Below, piece by piece: positions 36,650-48,496 of a stretch of DNA of 64,000 nt. Every line of letters begins with the position of its first letter. Within the stretch, counting starts at the first letter, position 1. This stretch comes from Isoetes taiwanensis (Eukaryota > Streptophyta > Lycopodiopsida > Isoetales > Isoetaceae). Location of the stretch: NCBI GenBank assembly GCA_021234155.1, contig JAJEKV010000008.1, forward strand, positions 10,160,740 to 10,224,739, in the 5' to 3' direction. Below the pieces are notes generated by a model that did not search any database, had not been told where the DNA came from, and worked only from the letters and a program-made list of their open reading frames with translations. The position numbers and the translations under genes were made by a program.

Positions 36650-37054
36650 GTTAGTTTATTTCTGTTATTCATGTTTTCTTAGTTATGGTGCTTAGTGTGG
36701 TGGTGCATGTGGTGGTTATTGTGTTGTACAGTGATTGTGGTGTACTGTATGCAGCATGTGAATTGTGTGTAGTTGACTCTAGTCTGAAATGCAATATTTA
36801 ATGTTTGGAATATTAGAACATGACAAATTGATCCTTTACTGGGTATGTGTACAGTCTAAAAATATTTGAGAATGATAACTAACTGATCCTAAGATACAAA
36901 TTTTTGTTGAATAAAGACAATTTTTTGTCAGGTTCAAGCACAACTCTGTTGGAAAGTATAATATATTAAAAAAAGGATCTTACAAAATTTGGCTTTACAA
37001 AATTTGGCTTTCCATTGAAAGCTCTATACCCGAGAACTAAATTACATGCATTTC
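36650..37054. other. Non-coding gap
   Basis: TGTGGTG-rich sequence at 36680-36760 and a short AAAATTTGGCTTTAC repeat near 36975-37010. No gene recognised. Confidence 0.45.
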
Positions 37055-37585
37055 CTAAGCAACAGGAAATGCTGGTATGACTGGCTCGAGAACTGGTGCA
37101 TCCAAAATTATTGTTTTCTGCACTAAAGCATCTAAGCTTTCCGCAGTCATCCCAGAATTTAACAGGATGAGGTTTGCCAGTGCTTCCTGCATCCCCTGGT
37201 GGTTGGAACGCAACCCTGCCAGTAATTCCCGTTGTTGCAGAGTCAAAGCGAACAAGTGACAGAGAACAAATAAATCAGCTGCCCTTGCAGCAGCACGTAA
37301 CATAAGCTCATGGACCTTGTCTAAGAGCTCACTTCCTGTCAATCTGACCCCAAGCATAGCCATTCAAGGCCCAGCATCTAGTCTGTTGTATGCCTTTAGG
37401 TTGGATTCGAAATCAGCAAAGAAGATGGATTTACACATTTCCACCTTCAGACATTGGTCACGAGCCCTATTTAACATGTGTCGAATGCCCTCCTCGCTAA
37501 CCCTACAATAGCCGTAGTGATCTTTGAACATCCTTTCTACCATGTTGCCGGACTGAACTTGTTCGAATTGAGAATGAAACGCCAA
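37055..37585 (-). pseudogene. Unrecognised ORF with one in-frame stop
   Basis: On the minus strand, one frame runs from 37585 to 37055 and is broken by a single TGA at 37366-37364. The product is mostly helical by composition: HMLNRARDQCLKVEMCKSIF before the stop, and LMLRAAARAADLFVLCHLFA and LTLQQRELLAGLRSNHQGM after it. I recognise no family. The even amino acid composition on both sides of the stop suggests a former gene. It lies just outside the Helitron's 3' end. Confidence 0.35.
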
Positions 37586-37731
37586 AAATCAGACGCAGGA
37601 ACAGGATTTAGGACCCAGATCCTTTTCTAATGATTAGAAGAGGAATGTAATTATTATCAGGGTGTACGAATTTCAGAAATGTTTATGAGCAGGCTAGGCA
37701 GATTTCTTATGTCAGACGAAATAGGATAAAA

Positions 37732-38005
37732 GTGATGTGATGTGATGTGATGTGTGGTGTCATGATGGTGTGGTGTGGTGTGGTGTGGTGTGGTGTGGTG
37801 TGGTGTGGTGTGGTGTGGTGTGGTGTGGTGTGGTGTGGTGTGGTGTGGTGTGGGGTATGCAATTTGAGAAATGTTTATGAGAGAAGGCTAAGCGATTTCT
37901 TATATCGAGACGAAATAGGATAAAAGTGATGTGATGTGATGTGTGGTGTCATGATGGTGTGGTGTGGTGTCGTGATGGTGTGGTGTGGTGTGGTGTGGGG
38001 TGTGT
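37732..38005 (+). repeat. (GTGAT)n / (GGTGT)n minisatellite, duplicated
   Basis: GTGAT units, then GGTGTCATGAT, then about 20 GGTGT units reach 37855. The lead-in (GAAATGTTTATGAG, TTTCTTAT, GACGAAATAGGATAAAAGTG) and a shorter version of the array repeat at 37864-38005, so the whole block was duplicated in tandem. Confidence 0.85.
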
Positions 38006-38561
38006 TATGTCCATGGTGTCATGTGGGTGTGTGCATGTTAATGTATGACTAGTAAACGTGTGCCCGGCCCCGCCTTGTGTTTTTACTCGGCCTTTGACGT
38101 CCATATGTCCAACTTTGAGGTGGGTTATTTTCCATAACCCACTTGAGGGGGAGGTTAACCTCCCCTTCTCAGCAGCCGTTAAGATTTTATGATGAATGAA
38201 TTTAATGATCTACCCGGTGTTGTCGGGCTAATGTCTTAGGCACGTGCTTTTCCTTGGCCTTTAACACCCTAGTAAATATGTGCCTCAAACGTCTATATGT
38301 GAAATTTGACGTTATTTGCTTTTGTAAAAAATTTTGCTATTTGAAATAATATAATGCCAGTACCATTTGCTTTCATGGATTTCAATAGAGAAAACATTAA
38401 GAGATAGTTTAATCTACCATTGAAGGCAAAAAATCTGGAAAGACAAATCCAAAATTGATGTTGAAAATGTCACTCTTAGAAGTAGTTAAGTACATCAATA
38501 AGAAATAAGTACAAAAATATATAAAACACAAAATATTGTCTTGGCTCATTGATGTTTTAGT

Positions 38562-39312
38562 TCACGATGGAACTCTAAATATACATCTCCACATGGCGCA
38601 CATCACCAAAGGCTTAATGTTGTACTTCGTTGGATGCTCCCGTGATATCTTCACTTCTCCGACAGATAACATCTTAGCCGGGATAAAAGTGAAACGTACA
38701 GGCGAGTCATTGATTCGAACTGCCCACGATGTCTCACGACTATCAAGCACATGAGACAACTCATCCCGAAGGTAGGCTCGTATAATGGAATCAGATACTG
38801 CATCAGGAAGAAATGATTTGTAGACCCTAAAAAGTTATTCCAATGCAAGTGAGTTCTTTTGCCACCAAAACACCAACTCGCCAGTGCATGGTGTCGTTTC
38901 TCATCTGATAAGAAAAAAATAAACAATCGAAGGTTAGTCAAAGCACTACGTTACCCAATGAATAGATACATGTACTCTAATCTCCACCTACCTCTCTCAC
39001 AGCACATCCGCGTAAACAACGTTCCCTCGGATAAACTTGAGCAAACAGGAAGTCATCAATTAGTTGGATAAAGCGCTCCAACTTGATAACCTCGTCAGTG
39101 CTAAATATTTCTTTGAGCTTTGCAATGAGCTCCTCAATTTCCATGCTCGCTACCCCATGTACATGAGCATGGTATTTTCGTTCCCAGTCATACCATGATC
39201 CAAGAGCACGTATGACATAAGTAACACGGGAGATGTGGTACCTCCTGTCACCCTCTAGGCAAGACGCAACATGGTGACCGAAGACATACCACGGGACCAA
39301 AATACGCACCAT
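38562..39312 (-). pseudogene. Helitron cargo gene of unknown function, two exon-like parts
   Basis: Part 1 (39312 to about 38990, minus strand) follows an AG acceptor-like CATGTAG and encodes VRILVPWYVFGHHVASCL and FSTDEVIKLERFIQLIDDFL, then a GTGAG donor-like end. Part 2 (about 38915-38562) follows TTTTTTTCTTATCAG. Its main frame reads VYKSFLPDAVSDSIIRAYL, then SWAVRINDSPVRFTFIPAKM to a stop; a TAA sits upstream of VYKS. I do not recognise the protein. Part 1 is weakly similar to the exon at 45405-45866 outside the Helitron. It could be a captured host gene or an accessory gene of the element. Confidence 0.45.
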
Positions 39313-39430
39313 CTACATGGTTGAAGATGTAAGTAAGTAAGATAAAAATAAAAGGAAGAAAGAAAGCAGAAGATATCAATGAGAACAAAGAGAAATTAGA
39401 AGTTGTAATTTTTAAGTATTAAATTCACAC

Positions 39431-42400
39431 CTAGAGGAGTTCTTTGTATACGATATTTGTTGTATATCGTGATCTGTCGGCATCTGCAGAAGCATCTCCA
39501 TCCTTCGATAGAATGAGTACCTTTATGCCTTGGATTCCTTGAGCCCTCGAGAGTGCCACGTAGAGTTGTCCGTGACTGAATACTGGATTTGGCAAATACA
39601 AACCCACCATTTTCATTGTTTGGCCTTGGGACTTGTTGATTGTCATACCAAAAGCTGGACGCAATGGAAATTGTATGCGCTCAAACTGAAATGGGAGTTC
39701 TACGTTATTGGGCACCAAAAGTATTCTAAATATGAACACTCTACTTCCAATATTCCTTCCAGTGACAATCTCGGCATCTATAGCGCGTCTTCCCAATGAA
39801 CGTATAATGAGGCGAGTACCATTATAGAGTCCCTTACGTGTAGAAACAGACCTCAATAACATGACAATCATGCCAACCTTCAAAGTTAATTGATGAGGAG
39901 GCATCCCACTCGGAGTTTGTGCATTCAAAAATCCGATAGGATAGACCCCTGCGTCATTCTCATTAACAGCTCGATCAGCACTGTAATAATCAATAGGTGC
40001 AGCATGCAACCACTCTGTCATCCTCTTGTTTACTTCATCTACATCATCATTCAGTGGCGTAAGTATACCCCTTTGCACCCAATAGGACACACTTCCATAA
40101 TTCGTTGAAACATCAGGGAATGTCACGGCTAGCAAGTCATTTAAGTCTTGCGACTTCACACAAATCTCTTCTGGAAGGCGTATCACGTCCGATCCAATAT
40201 TGGGAAACGTGGTCTCAAGTCCATCTCCAACTCGTAAAAGATACTCTGCAAATGCCTTTTGCTCTTCCGCGTCTCTTCCCACACTGTTCATTACTCGCAT
40301 ATTTACATTCAGCTTATGTTCCTCGACATGATCCCATATATAAGAGCATTTCAAGGAAGCATGCACAATTTGGGGGTGATTTCCTCGTGGAACCACAGGT
40401 GGAAGCTGGCGAAAATCTCCTCCCAAAACAACAATGAGTCCCCCAAATAATTTGTCACATGACATCACGTCACGGAGCGTTCTATCCAACGCTTCATAAA
40501 CATATTTATGCATCATTGGGGCCTCATCCCATATAATCATGCGGGTCGCTCTTATCAATTTTGCCAGCTCCGACTGCTTTGGAATGTTGCATGTTGATGT
40601 CTCATCTATGTTTATCGGTATCTTGAACCTTGAATGGGCAGTGCGCCCACCCTTCAATAAAGTGGATGCAATTCCTGAAGAAGCAACTGCAAATGCAATG
40701 ATACCTTTGGCACGAACATAAGACAACATGGTGTTAAAAAGAAAACTCTTTCCCGAGCCGCCTGCACCATGAACGAAAAACACTCGTCCTTTTTCCAACA
40801 TCACGTGCTCATCGATCACACGGTCGAAGATAACACGCTGGTCGTGATATAGGCGATCCACATGTTCTTGCACCTCTACCATGTCTTCTTGAAACACCTC
40901 ATCCCGAAATATCATATATGGATCTATTGCACGCTCAGGAAGACTGAACTCAAACTCCCTTAAGGATCGTCCAACAGAGTCCATATGATCTTCAACGTCT
41001 AAAAGTGCCATGTCAAAAAATTGATCACACACATTTACACTTTGATCCTCTGCAACCCTTTGTGCCTCATGCAGGAAGTCATCGATCATAGAAAGCTTGA
41101 CTTCTTCCCATAGTTGCAGTGGGTTCGATGGTTCGCAATTTATAAGGATCATGGCGAACATGTGTCGCAATTGTGGTGGCATGTCCCATGCTGCTGCTTC
41201 CTGAAGAGACTCGAGCCATTCTGTGTCATCTCGAAGCAACCCACGACGAATGCAAGCTTCTTTATATGTTGCACACAACTCCCCATCAAAAGAGCGTAAA
41301 TCTTCAAAGCTAATTGCACCTGTCACGCGGGTCAACAGGAGTCGTAAATAGTATCGCTCTCCTTCCGAAGGATTAACAAAGTACATTCGTCCAATAGTGG
41401 GAAACTTCTGGGTTTTCTCTCTGACCTTCCATTTTCGACTAGATTTATCATAGGTAAACTTTTTAGGAAAATCATGGTAGAGCAATTGTGTAGCCTCTCT
41501 CTTTCCAGATGCATTCATCTCAAAAAAAGCTGTCAATGTTGTTCCATTATTCTTGCTTCTTATACTGTCCACGCTCATACCTTCTCGATAGTATACATCT
41601 TGCTGCATTGGGAGATGCACAGCCAATCTAGTAACATGAGGAAACTGCTTTTGTATTTCATATGAGAGGATTCTCCATGATGCCTCAGAAGCTGAGAAAT
41701 AGCGTGCATTCAGGAATTGCTCAACCTCATCATGGTTTATGGTGGGTGCTCTGCTAGAAGATGCATCATCAATCGATGCTTCTAAGTTCACATTGATCAT
41801 ATCAGGCCCTTTATAGACATACTTGTATAAATATTTAACAGCCTTTACAGCAGCACATACCTCAACATTGATATGGCACTTGAAGTATGATGTCAACCAG
41901 GGATTATATGGCACGACCCATCTATTGTCTAGATCTATACTCCCTTTCTTCACCTTTCGGCCATCATCCCTTCTTCTATATAATGGATATCCGTCAACAA
42001 CTGTCGTCACATCTGAAAATGCACGCGGATAACGTTTTGTACACTTACCATCCTGCATGCACGGACTGTTCGGATATCCAGTACCACATGGCCCATGCAT
42101 CATGTTACGGGTGACTATATCATACAATTCAGGATATGCGTCCTTGTCTGGTATTTCAGCACAAATAATTTGATCAATCTCTTCGGCCGTGAAGGGCTTG
42201 TCTGCCTGATCCAACATTGTCAACAAATGTACATGCGGCAAACCTCTCTTCTGAAACTCAATAACATAGACTTTTGCGATTATGCGACCGAATATACCAT
42301 GATTAGTTATCAAATCTACCAGCTCTTTTACTTTCATATGAAATACTCTAGCCACTAACTCTGGTCGATCACTTGGCGATTGGCCATATAATAATTCCCT

Positions 42401-44871
42401 CCGAATCTCTTCCCAATTTGCATTGGCAGTCATGGTTATAAAAAGGTCCGGCCTGCCATGTTCGCGAACAATAGACATGGCATCCTGATACCGTTGGGTC
42501 ATGTATCTTGGACCTCCCACATGCGAGGATGGTAATACAATTTTTCGGCCAATAGCGCTTGCATCATCTCCTTCAAAATCCATAATACCTTGCAACATGT
42601 CTTTTCGAATGGTGTGTTGATTCAACACAATAAATTGTAGCCTTTCCTGTTCCATCTTTGCAAACATATCACAAATGTATTCTTGAAACAACCGGCCAGC
42701 CATATGAAGGGGAGATGCATGTCCATGACGCGTGAATAGATGATATTTGTAATATTCCATTATAGTTATTTCCTTTGCACCAATGAGGTATTTTAAAATG
42801 CCACCCATCTGTACCATAGGGAAGAAGTAACACAAAATGCAATGGATCGTAGGCTGAGTGATATGCATCTATAAACTTCACACCACCATCCTTAGAGTGT
42901 ATAATAATGTCCCTCTGACCATCTTTAGGCTTATCTTCAATAGGCATATTTGTAGTTGGAGCATTATATTGCCTCCTCACAGGATTCTGCACGTTGCAAG
43001 AAGGTATACGCAAACGGATATCCATGGTTGGATGAATACGCATAATGTGTGCCGCACTCAAGAATATGCTAACAAATGGATTGTGCTCTGTCATAAGGAC
43101 CTGCAACTGAACCACTATTTCTTGCTTCAATCCATCAAAAATAGACATCCTACGTTCAATTTGCATGTCATCACCATCCAAGATGTATATCTGTGCGAAT
43201 TTTGCATGCTCTTGATGCCCTTGCGGTGGCAATAGCGTTCCCATCTTATGGCACATGCGGCCATTGACCCTAAAAGTATAGGCCCCACCAACAGCATTTG
43301 CCAGTGCCTCATCAATTTTCACGCCCACTGAGGCAAATGAGAATATATTATTATACTTTCTAATGTTCGTGCGAAAATGATCACCCAAACTATCTGTTCT
43401 TGTATATAGGTCAAACAATGCCTGTGGTGGTTCTGGAATCAATGGCAGCTGAATATTTCCATCTGCACATGCGCGACATTTACCTTTAACTGTGAGTTCT
43501 TCTTTCCATTGCATAGCCCCACAATACGAACATCTATGGTCCATGTTACCAAGGTCATGAGTAGGAGGCAAACTCCATGTCCATGCTATCTTATTGAAAC
43601 CTGTTCTACCAATAGGTCGTTCCACTGGACCTGCAATCCTGTCTTCTAGTCTTAAAGCTCGAGCTCTTGCTTTTGCTCTACGATTCAGACGTCTCTTTCT
43701 CTGCGACATGCTTTCAGCTACCGGGGTATCATACGAATCTATCACCTGATTACTTGTATACTCATCAACATTTTGTTGGTCAGCTACAGTTGCTACTGGA
43801 GTGGTTGGGTGACCAGCATCAATACCATACACATTGTCAGACCGCAATCTCAAACTCATCCTTCTATTACGCAAGTGTTTCCTTCTTTGAAGATTGCTCT
43901 CCATTTCAGGCATCTGATAAGAGGGGTTACATGATACCGTATGTGGTGTTTGTTGAGGGGACATCCCAATGTGCTCTGTAGGAGGTTGTGAACTAAACCC
44001 TTCATCATTCATACACACCACTTGATTAGGTATTTGTTCATCAACATTTTGACATTCTCCTGCACTTGGTACGCCTTCAGGTAAGTGATCAAAATTTGTC
44101 GCATCTACATCATCACAAACATCATTATATTGTAACCTCAAGGCTCTAGTCTTTGCTTTGCATCTGCGCTTCAGACGTTTCCTTCTCTGAGTGTTGGTTT
44201 CATGGTCAGGTGTCTTGTAAGAGGGATTACTCGCCACTACAGGTGGCGTTCTTTGACGGGATCTTCCAATGGTTTTTTTTTTTTAGATGATGTACCAGAT
44301 TCATGCACATTCATGTCCATAGACTGCAACAATGTCAACGGATTATTTGTTTGCTCTACTCTGGCTCCCATTGTTGGGGGAAATAATTGGACTCTACTTT
44401 CATCAATGTCTGGCGTGTTGGAATGCGGAATGGCTGTTGCACATCTCCTGTGCGCAATAGATCCTTCCACTACCGACTCATTGAATACATTTGAACTTTC
44501 TACAACCATGGCATTCAAGCGTCGACGCCTTGCTGGCTGTATCTCCACTTGACCAGAAGGAGAGTGCATAGAATTTGCAAATACAACATGCGACGTACTT
44601 GGCGTAGCAACAGAAAAAGTTTGAGCAGGTTCAATATCAATTGCTAATGGATTGGATGTCTGGCCAATGTGAACTCTATCCGTATTTTCCATATTGTACT
44701 CCAACCTTAGGGCTTTAGTCTTTGCTGCCCGCCTACGTGCTAACCGTCTTTTTCTTGCTGACTTAGTTTCAGTAATAGGTTGGCCACAGCAGGTGGTGTT
44801 TTCTGGTGGGACCTCCCCATATGAGCCCTGGCAAGTCGCAATGTATCTTTATTTAGATGTTTGGAAGTCAT
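39431..44871 (-). pseudogene. Helitron Rep/helicase (RepHel) gene, frameshifted
   Basis: The start ATG at 44871 (MTSKHLNKDTLRLARAHMGR) opens an N-terminal region with repeated basic modules. The frames break at a small deletion near 44766, at an A13 homopolymer near 44270-44283 and near 42790. The 42669-44237 frame has a zinc-finger-like CSYCG...CRAC and the typical KIDEALANAVGGAYTFRVNG. The 39431-42868 frame (1145 residues) carries the HUH motif GLPHVHL (near residue 212), the two-tyrosine motif VKYLYKYVYKG (near 346-350), Walker A GAGGSGKS (near 701), Walker B IIWDEAP, and the C-terminal INKSQGQTM and YVALSRA helicase motifs. Rep would nick and ligate, and the Pif1-type helicase would unwind, during rolling-circle transposition. 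Catalytic residues are intact but the frames are not. Confidence 0.93.
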
Positions 44872-45404
44872 AGCTTTCTATTGTACCGTATAGCCATAAG
44901 GTACTTTCAAGAAGACCACGGAGGTTCACAGACAATAAAGCTAAACCTTTAATTCTAAGCTTTATACGTATATGCAAGATTATGACGATTTATGCACATG
45001 TAATGTAAATGAATCTACCTTAACAAAGAATGTGACTCACCTTCAATGGTTCTCAGACTTTGTTGTCTCCGTGAAAGTGGAAGTGGAAGGTTGTCCTGTA
45101 CAAAAAGCAGAAAGAGAGGCGCATTATTTGATAATCCACCTTCATAGGCGGAATTATAATAGAGATAAAATTTTACATCTACTTACACTATGTCGAGTTT
45201 GCAAACGGATATATTGGATATATATATATTCCAATACGGGGACACATGGGTTCGATCATATTGTTGTAGTGTATAGACACGTGCGTCAAGATATACATGC
45301 TTATTATGAGTGACACATTTTTATTAGTGGAGATAGTGCAAAACATAGAGTACTATAGATGAGGAGCACGTTTAACAATGCTTAAAGTTTGGCATTTCAA
45401 CATG

Positions 45405-45866
45405 CTACACATCTAAACCATTTTGTACCATGTACTCTGTGTACAAAATAGCATCCATGGCATTTATGAACTTTTGAACACGGACATATACGTGTTTATG
45501 GAACACACTATGCAAGAGATTGATGAACTTATCGATGTCTAATTGAATTTTAGACGTTTGAGATAGCGGAAACCCAAGCGACTCCTGAACTCCATACCAT
45601 TCTGCAAAAATTCTTGCGACCCATAGTAAGCCCTTAATTTTAATCTGCTTTGGAACTATCTCTTGATTTGGTGATGTTGCAGATTCAGCCTCAATCTCTA
45701 ACATAATTTCCTCAAGGTCCTCATAGTCATTCAAGTATTGAACGTATTTTTCTAGGTCGTCATCAAGGTCATCATCAAACGTTGGGACCTCATGCCCATC
45801 CTCAATGAATTTGGCTACCAGCCTTGGGTAAGAATCCCACTCAACATTGATCACTACCATCTGCAT
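45405..45866 (-). CDS. Unrecognised exon-like ORF, paralogue of the Helitron cargo
   Basis: The minus-strand frame from 45866 to a stop at 45405 follows an acceptor-like CACCAATGCAG. It starts VVINVEWDSYPRLVAKFIED, has an acidic stretch (FDDDLDDDLEKYVQYL), then VARIFAEWYG and KFINAMDAILYTEYM. The second half lines up weakly with the cargo exon at 39312-38990: I..V.R....WY, S....+++.+I..L...F, and +FI..+D.+L. It lies 46 bases outside the Helitron's 5' end, perhaps inside an older, broken element. Function unknown. Confidence 0.4.
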   Translation of the reverse strand: MQMVVINVEWDSYPRLVAKFIEDGHEVPTFDDDLDDDLEKYVQYLNDYEDLEEIMLEIEAESATSPNQEIVPKQIKIKGLLWVARIFAEWYGVQESLGFPLSQTSKIQLDIDKFINLLHSVFHKHVYVRVQKFINAMDAILYTEYMVQNGLDV

Positions 45867-46520
45867 TGGTGTTGAATAACGTGATTAGTTTATGTGATAT
45901 TACTATTTATGTTATATCGTCTTAAAAAATAGACCCTTAAACACATGTTGGGGTAAAGACATGTTGGGGTATATATAATTTGACGAATTTGAATGATTTA
46001 ATGTGATCAAATGAATTTGATGGTTGAATGAATTTGATACGAAATGTTCAAGGATCTTTCTAGAATTGTTTTTCGGATTGTCATTTTCTTCTTTTTACCT
46101 TGTATTTGTTCTTTTAATTGCAACGTTGCCTCACAATCTTAACTTTTGCAAAAATGCCTGCACAACATGAGACGGAACACGTTTATCAGCAACAAATAAA
46201 CTCAACAAATAAACAGCAAATGTACTAACAAAGCTATGGTAAATTTTCAAATAATCAACACGGTCTAGAATTTAGAATTTTGAGTTCAGCAAGGAAACTA
46301 TGCTATAATTATAACCTGGCACTATTTGCCGACTTGCCCATGAATATCCAAGGAAGGTAAGGTGCAGATTCTTTCAACTCTAACAGTCACCAAGACAAAA
46401 TGCGGCATGAGTTCCTACTGCTAAGCTCTGACCCCAAAATTATGCTATGAGAAACCATCCATAAAAACGGCATTTCTGAAGAGATCAAGCCGGCGGGAAG
46501 CACACGACGCCATTTTTTAT
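45867..46520. other. Non-coding gap
   Basis: AT-rich; no feature recognised. Confidence 0.45.
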
Positions 46521-46523
46521 AGA

Positions 46524-46650
46524 ATGACTCACTCAGGCAATCACACAGCATCAGCATATGTGCTCTTATCAAATATGTACGCAGGTGCTCAAAGGAATGA
46601 GCATCTTAATGATTTTAAGAATGTGTCAAGTGGGGAGCCATGGAAAAAAC
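46524..46650 (+). pseudogene. PPR protein fragment
   Basis: The frame contains HTASAYVLLSNMYAGAQR, the E-motif region typical near the C-terminus of plant pentatricopeptide repeat proteins, followed by a loosely similar GEPWKKL. Only about 30 codons match. The 1.6-kb LTR begins shortly downstream. A broken gene scrap, not a functional gene. Confidence 0.5.
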
Positions 46651-46714
46651 TTGTGATGGATGAGAAAATTGGTAATGTCTGTTCTGAAAGCAAACTCGAG
46701 ATGCAGGATGACGG

Positions 46715-48326
46715 TGTGACGTTCCAAGTATTTATACGGTATACGTCTAGATATGTTGACACGTCACCCAGTATAGATACGCTACCATGGGGCATGGTAA
46801 CCTAGGGGGTTGACTTAAAAAGGATTAAATTAGCTATGCTAATTTAATTGTTAAAGATAATAACCTACATTTAAGGGATCATTATTTATAAAGGATAATT
46901 AAACTAATTATCCTTTGGGAACGCGCCACCTGGCCAAACCTGATTGGCCAGCATGGTGAATGCTATTTTAGACCCATAAGGTGGATCAGCACCCCCGTAT
47001 CCACCATAATCGACTGGAAATGCCTACCTTGGGATTGGTGAGCCACCTTGCCCAAGTACTTTGTGTGATCGGTGAGCATCGAGTTTTGAAGGATGGAGGC
47101 ACCAAAGCGATAGCGGTCGGCAGAATACAGGTGGGTGGCTAGTATAGGCTGATATTCTAGGGTAGCGCCCCTTTTGGGCACTTGTGTGTTGTCTTGTATG
47201 TTTCTCTGTGCTTTTATTCGTAGGAACTAACCCTTGGTTGAAAAGGTAAGTTCTCTTTATATTTTGATTCGGGTTTTGCTCTCAAAGGATGAATTGATAG
47301 TTCTTTGCTTAGTTAGCACTCCCGAGATGGGGGATTACGGGGGGGGTAGAGACCTCGAGCCCATATATTGTAGTATACTCTAGATAAAAGCCTGTATTAT
47401 TCCAATAATGCGGCCTATGCACAAGAACCCACCCGGGTCATAGATGCTATGGTACCGGGCTTACACCGGACAAAGGAACAGTGGTGGTGAAGTGGAGGTG
47501 GGGTCTTGCACCTAACATAAAGGCTCACGGGACTCCTATAGCGAGCTAGACCTGATAGCCGGTCACGTAGAGGGCCGGGTATGGGTCTGACACTCCCTGG
47601 GTGGGAAGGTGTGACCCGTATGGGGCACCTTGCACTTTGAGTAGATTTAGGGCGAGTAAGTCGGGTACGGATGCGGGGGTCGCTGATGCGGCACGTATTC
47701 TCTAGCTCGCCCATGGAGCCACTGTGATTCCGGAAGGGGCGCTTACGACCTGCCTCATCGGACCCGGGGCTTCATGAACCACGGAGTAGGCTCGGCGGGG
47801 TGATGCCTCGAGCTGCGTCTCAGGAAGGCTATAGCGGCGCCATAAGCGTGAATTGACCCATCCGCAAAGTGTGCACGGGAGGGCGGATGGAGTGGACAAC
47901 CCTAGCCAATGTTCTATGCCCGATAACGCCATGTCAAGATTGCGTCTGCGCACGATCTCTTGAGGCCTAGCCGTCAGTCGATCCTCATTGGAGTCTGAAC
48001 CGGGGTAGAACCATGGGTTTGGGGTGTTTTCTTAGGTTTAGATGCATATTCTTTGCCGTTGGTATTTGGATGGATATGCCACCCTTCGTGGTGGTTATTT
48101 ATATGTGATTTATCTTTGTGTGCTAACCCTTGTATTCACGCTTCATGACGTAGGGGAGCCCCATTGGCGTGGGCCGAATGACCCCTTCGTGTCCTTCTTC
48201 GGGCATCGTATTATAGATGGCCCGAAATAGACGGAGGGCCCTGCTCATGGCGAGTTGGTCGCCATGGGAGGGGAAAGTCCCCGTATGTATACGTCCGAGG
48301 GTCGTATATGTTCAGGGAGCGTCACA
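46715..48326 (+). repeat. 5' LTR (1612 bp) of a giant Ty3/gypsy element
   Basis: Starts TGTGACGTTCC and ends GGGAGCGTCACA, so the termini are inverted copies. A Met-tRNA primer binding site follows at once. Inside the LTR, AAGGATAATTA and TAATTATCCTT form a hairpin at about 46897-46921. The 3' LTR should lie beyond the right edge of the window; pairing with the polyprotein from about 59.7 kb is inferred from orientation and order. Confidence 0.75.
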
Positions 48327-48327
48327 G

Positions 48328-48339
48328 TGGTATCAGAGC
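48328..48339 (+). other. Primer binding site for initiator Met-tRNA
   Basis: TGGTATCAGAGC, one base after the LTR end. Confidence 0.85.
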
Positions 48340-48496
48340 ATGGTTCTGGGAAGCCAAACTATTGCACTGGCCACATACTAACTCGATAGATCGTTAGCTA
48401 GAGAGTGAGGATTTTGGAGTAGTATGAGTTTTTTGGGTGGTGTAATGGATGCGTCATGCTTGCTTTAAGCGTGGTCTAATTGTAATTAAGAGGGGT

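Larger units (their letters stand above)
38049..45359 (-). mobile_element. Helitron, 7311 bp, with both ends visible
   Basis: On the minus strand the element starts TCTATAGTACTCTATG at 45359 and ends ACGTTTACTAG at 38049. The neighbouring host bases are A before TC and T after CTAG, the A/T insertion rule of Helitrons. GC-rich sequence (GGCGGGGCCGGGCAC) precedes the CTAG end, where the terminal hairpin is expected, though its pairing is weak. Inside are the Rep/helicase gene (39431-44871) and an extra ORF set (38562-39312). The main gene is frameshifted, so this copy is probably not autonomous now. Confidence 0.82.

Noticed and set aside
41823-42358. Plus-strand frames inside the Helitron
   Set aside because: Shadows of the well-supported minus-strand RepHel gene.
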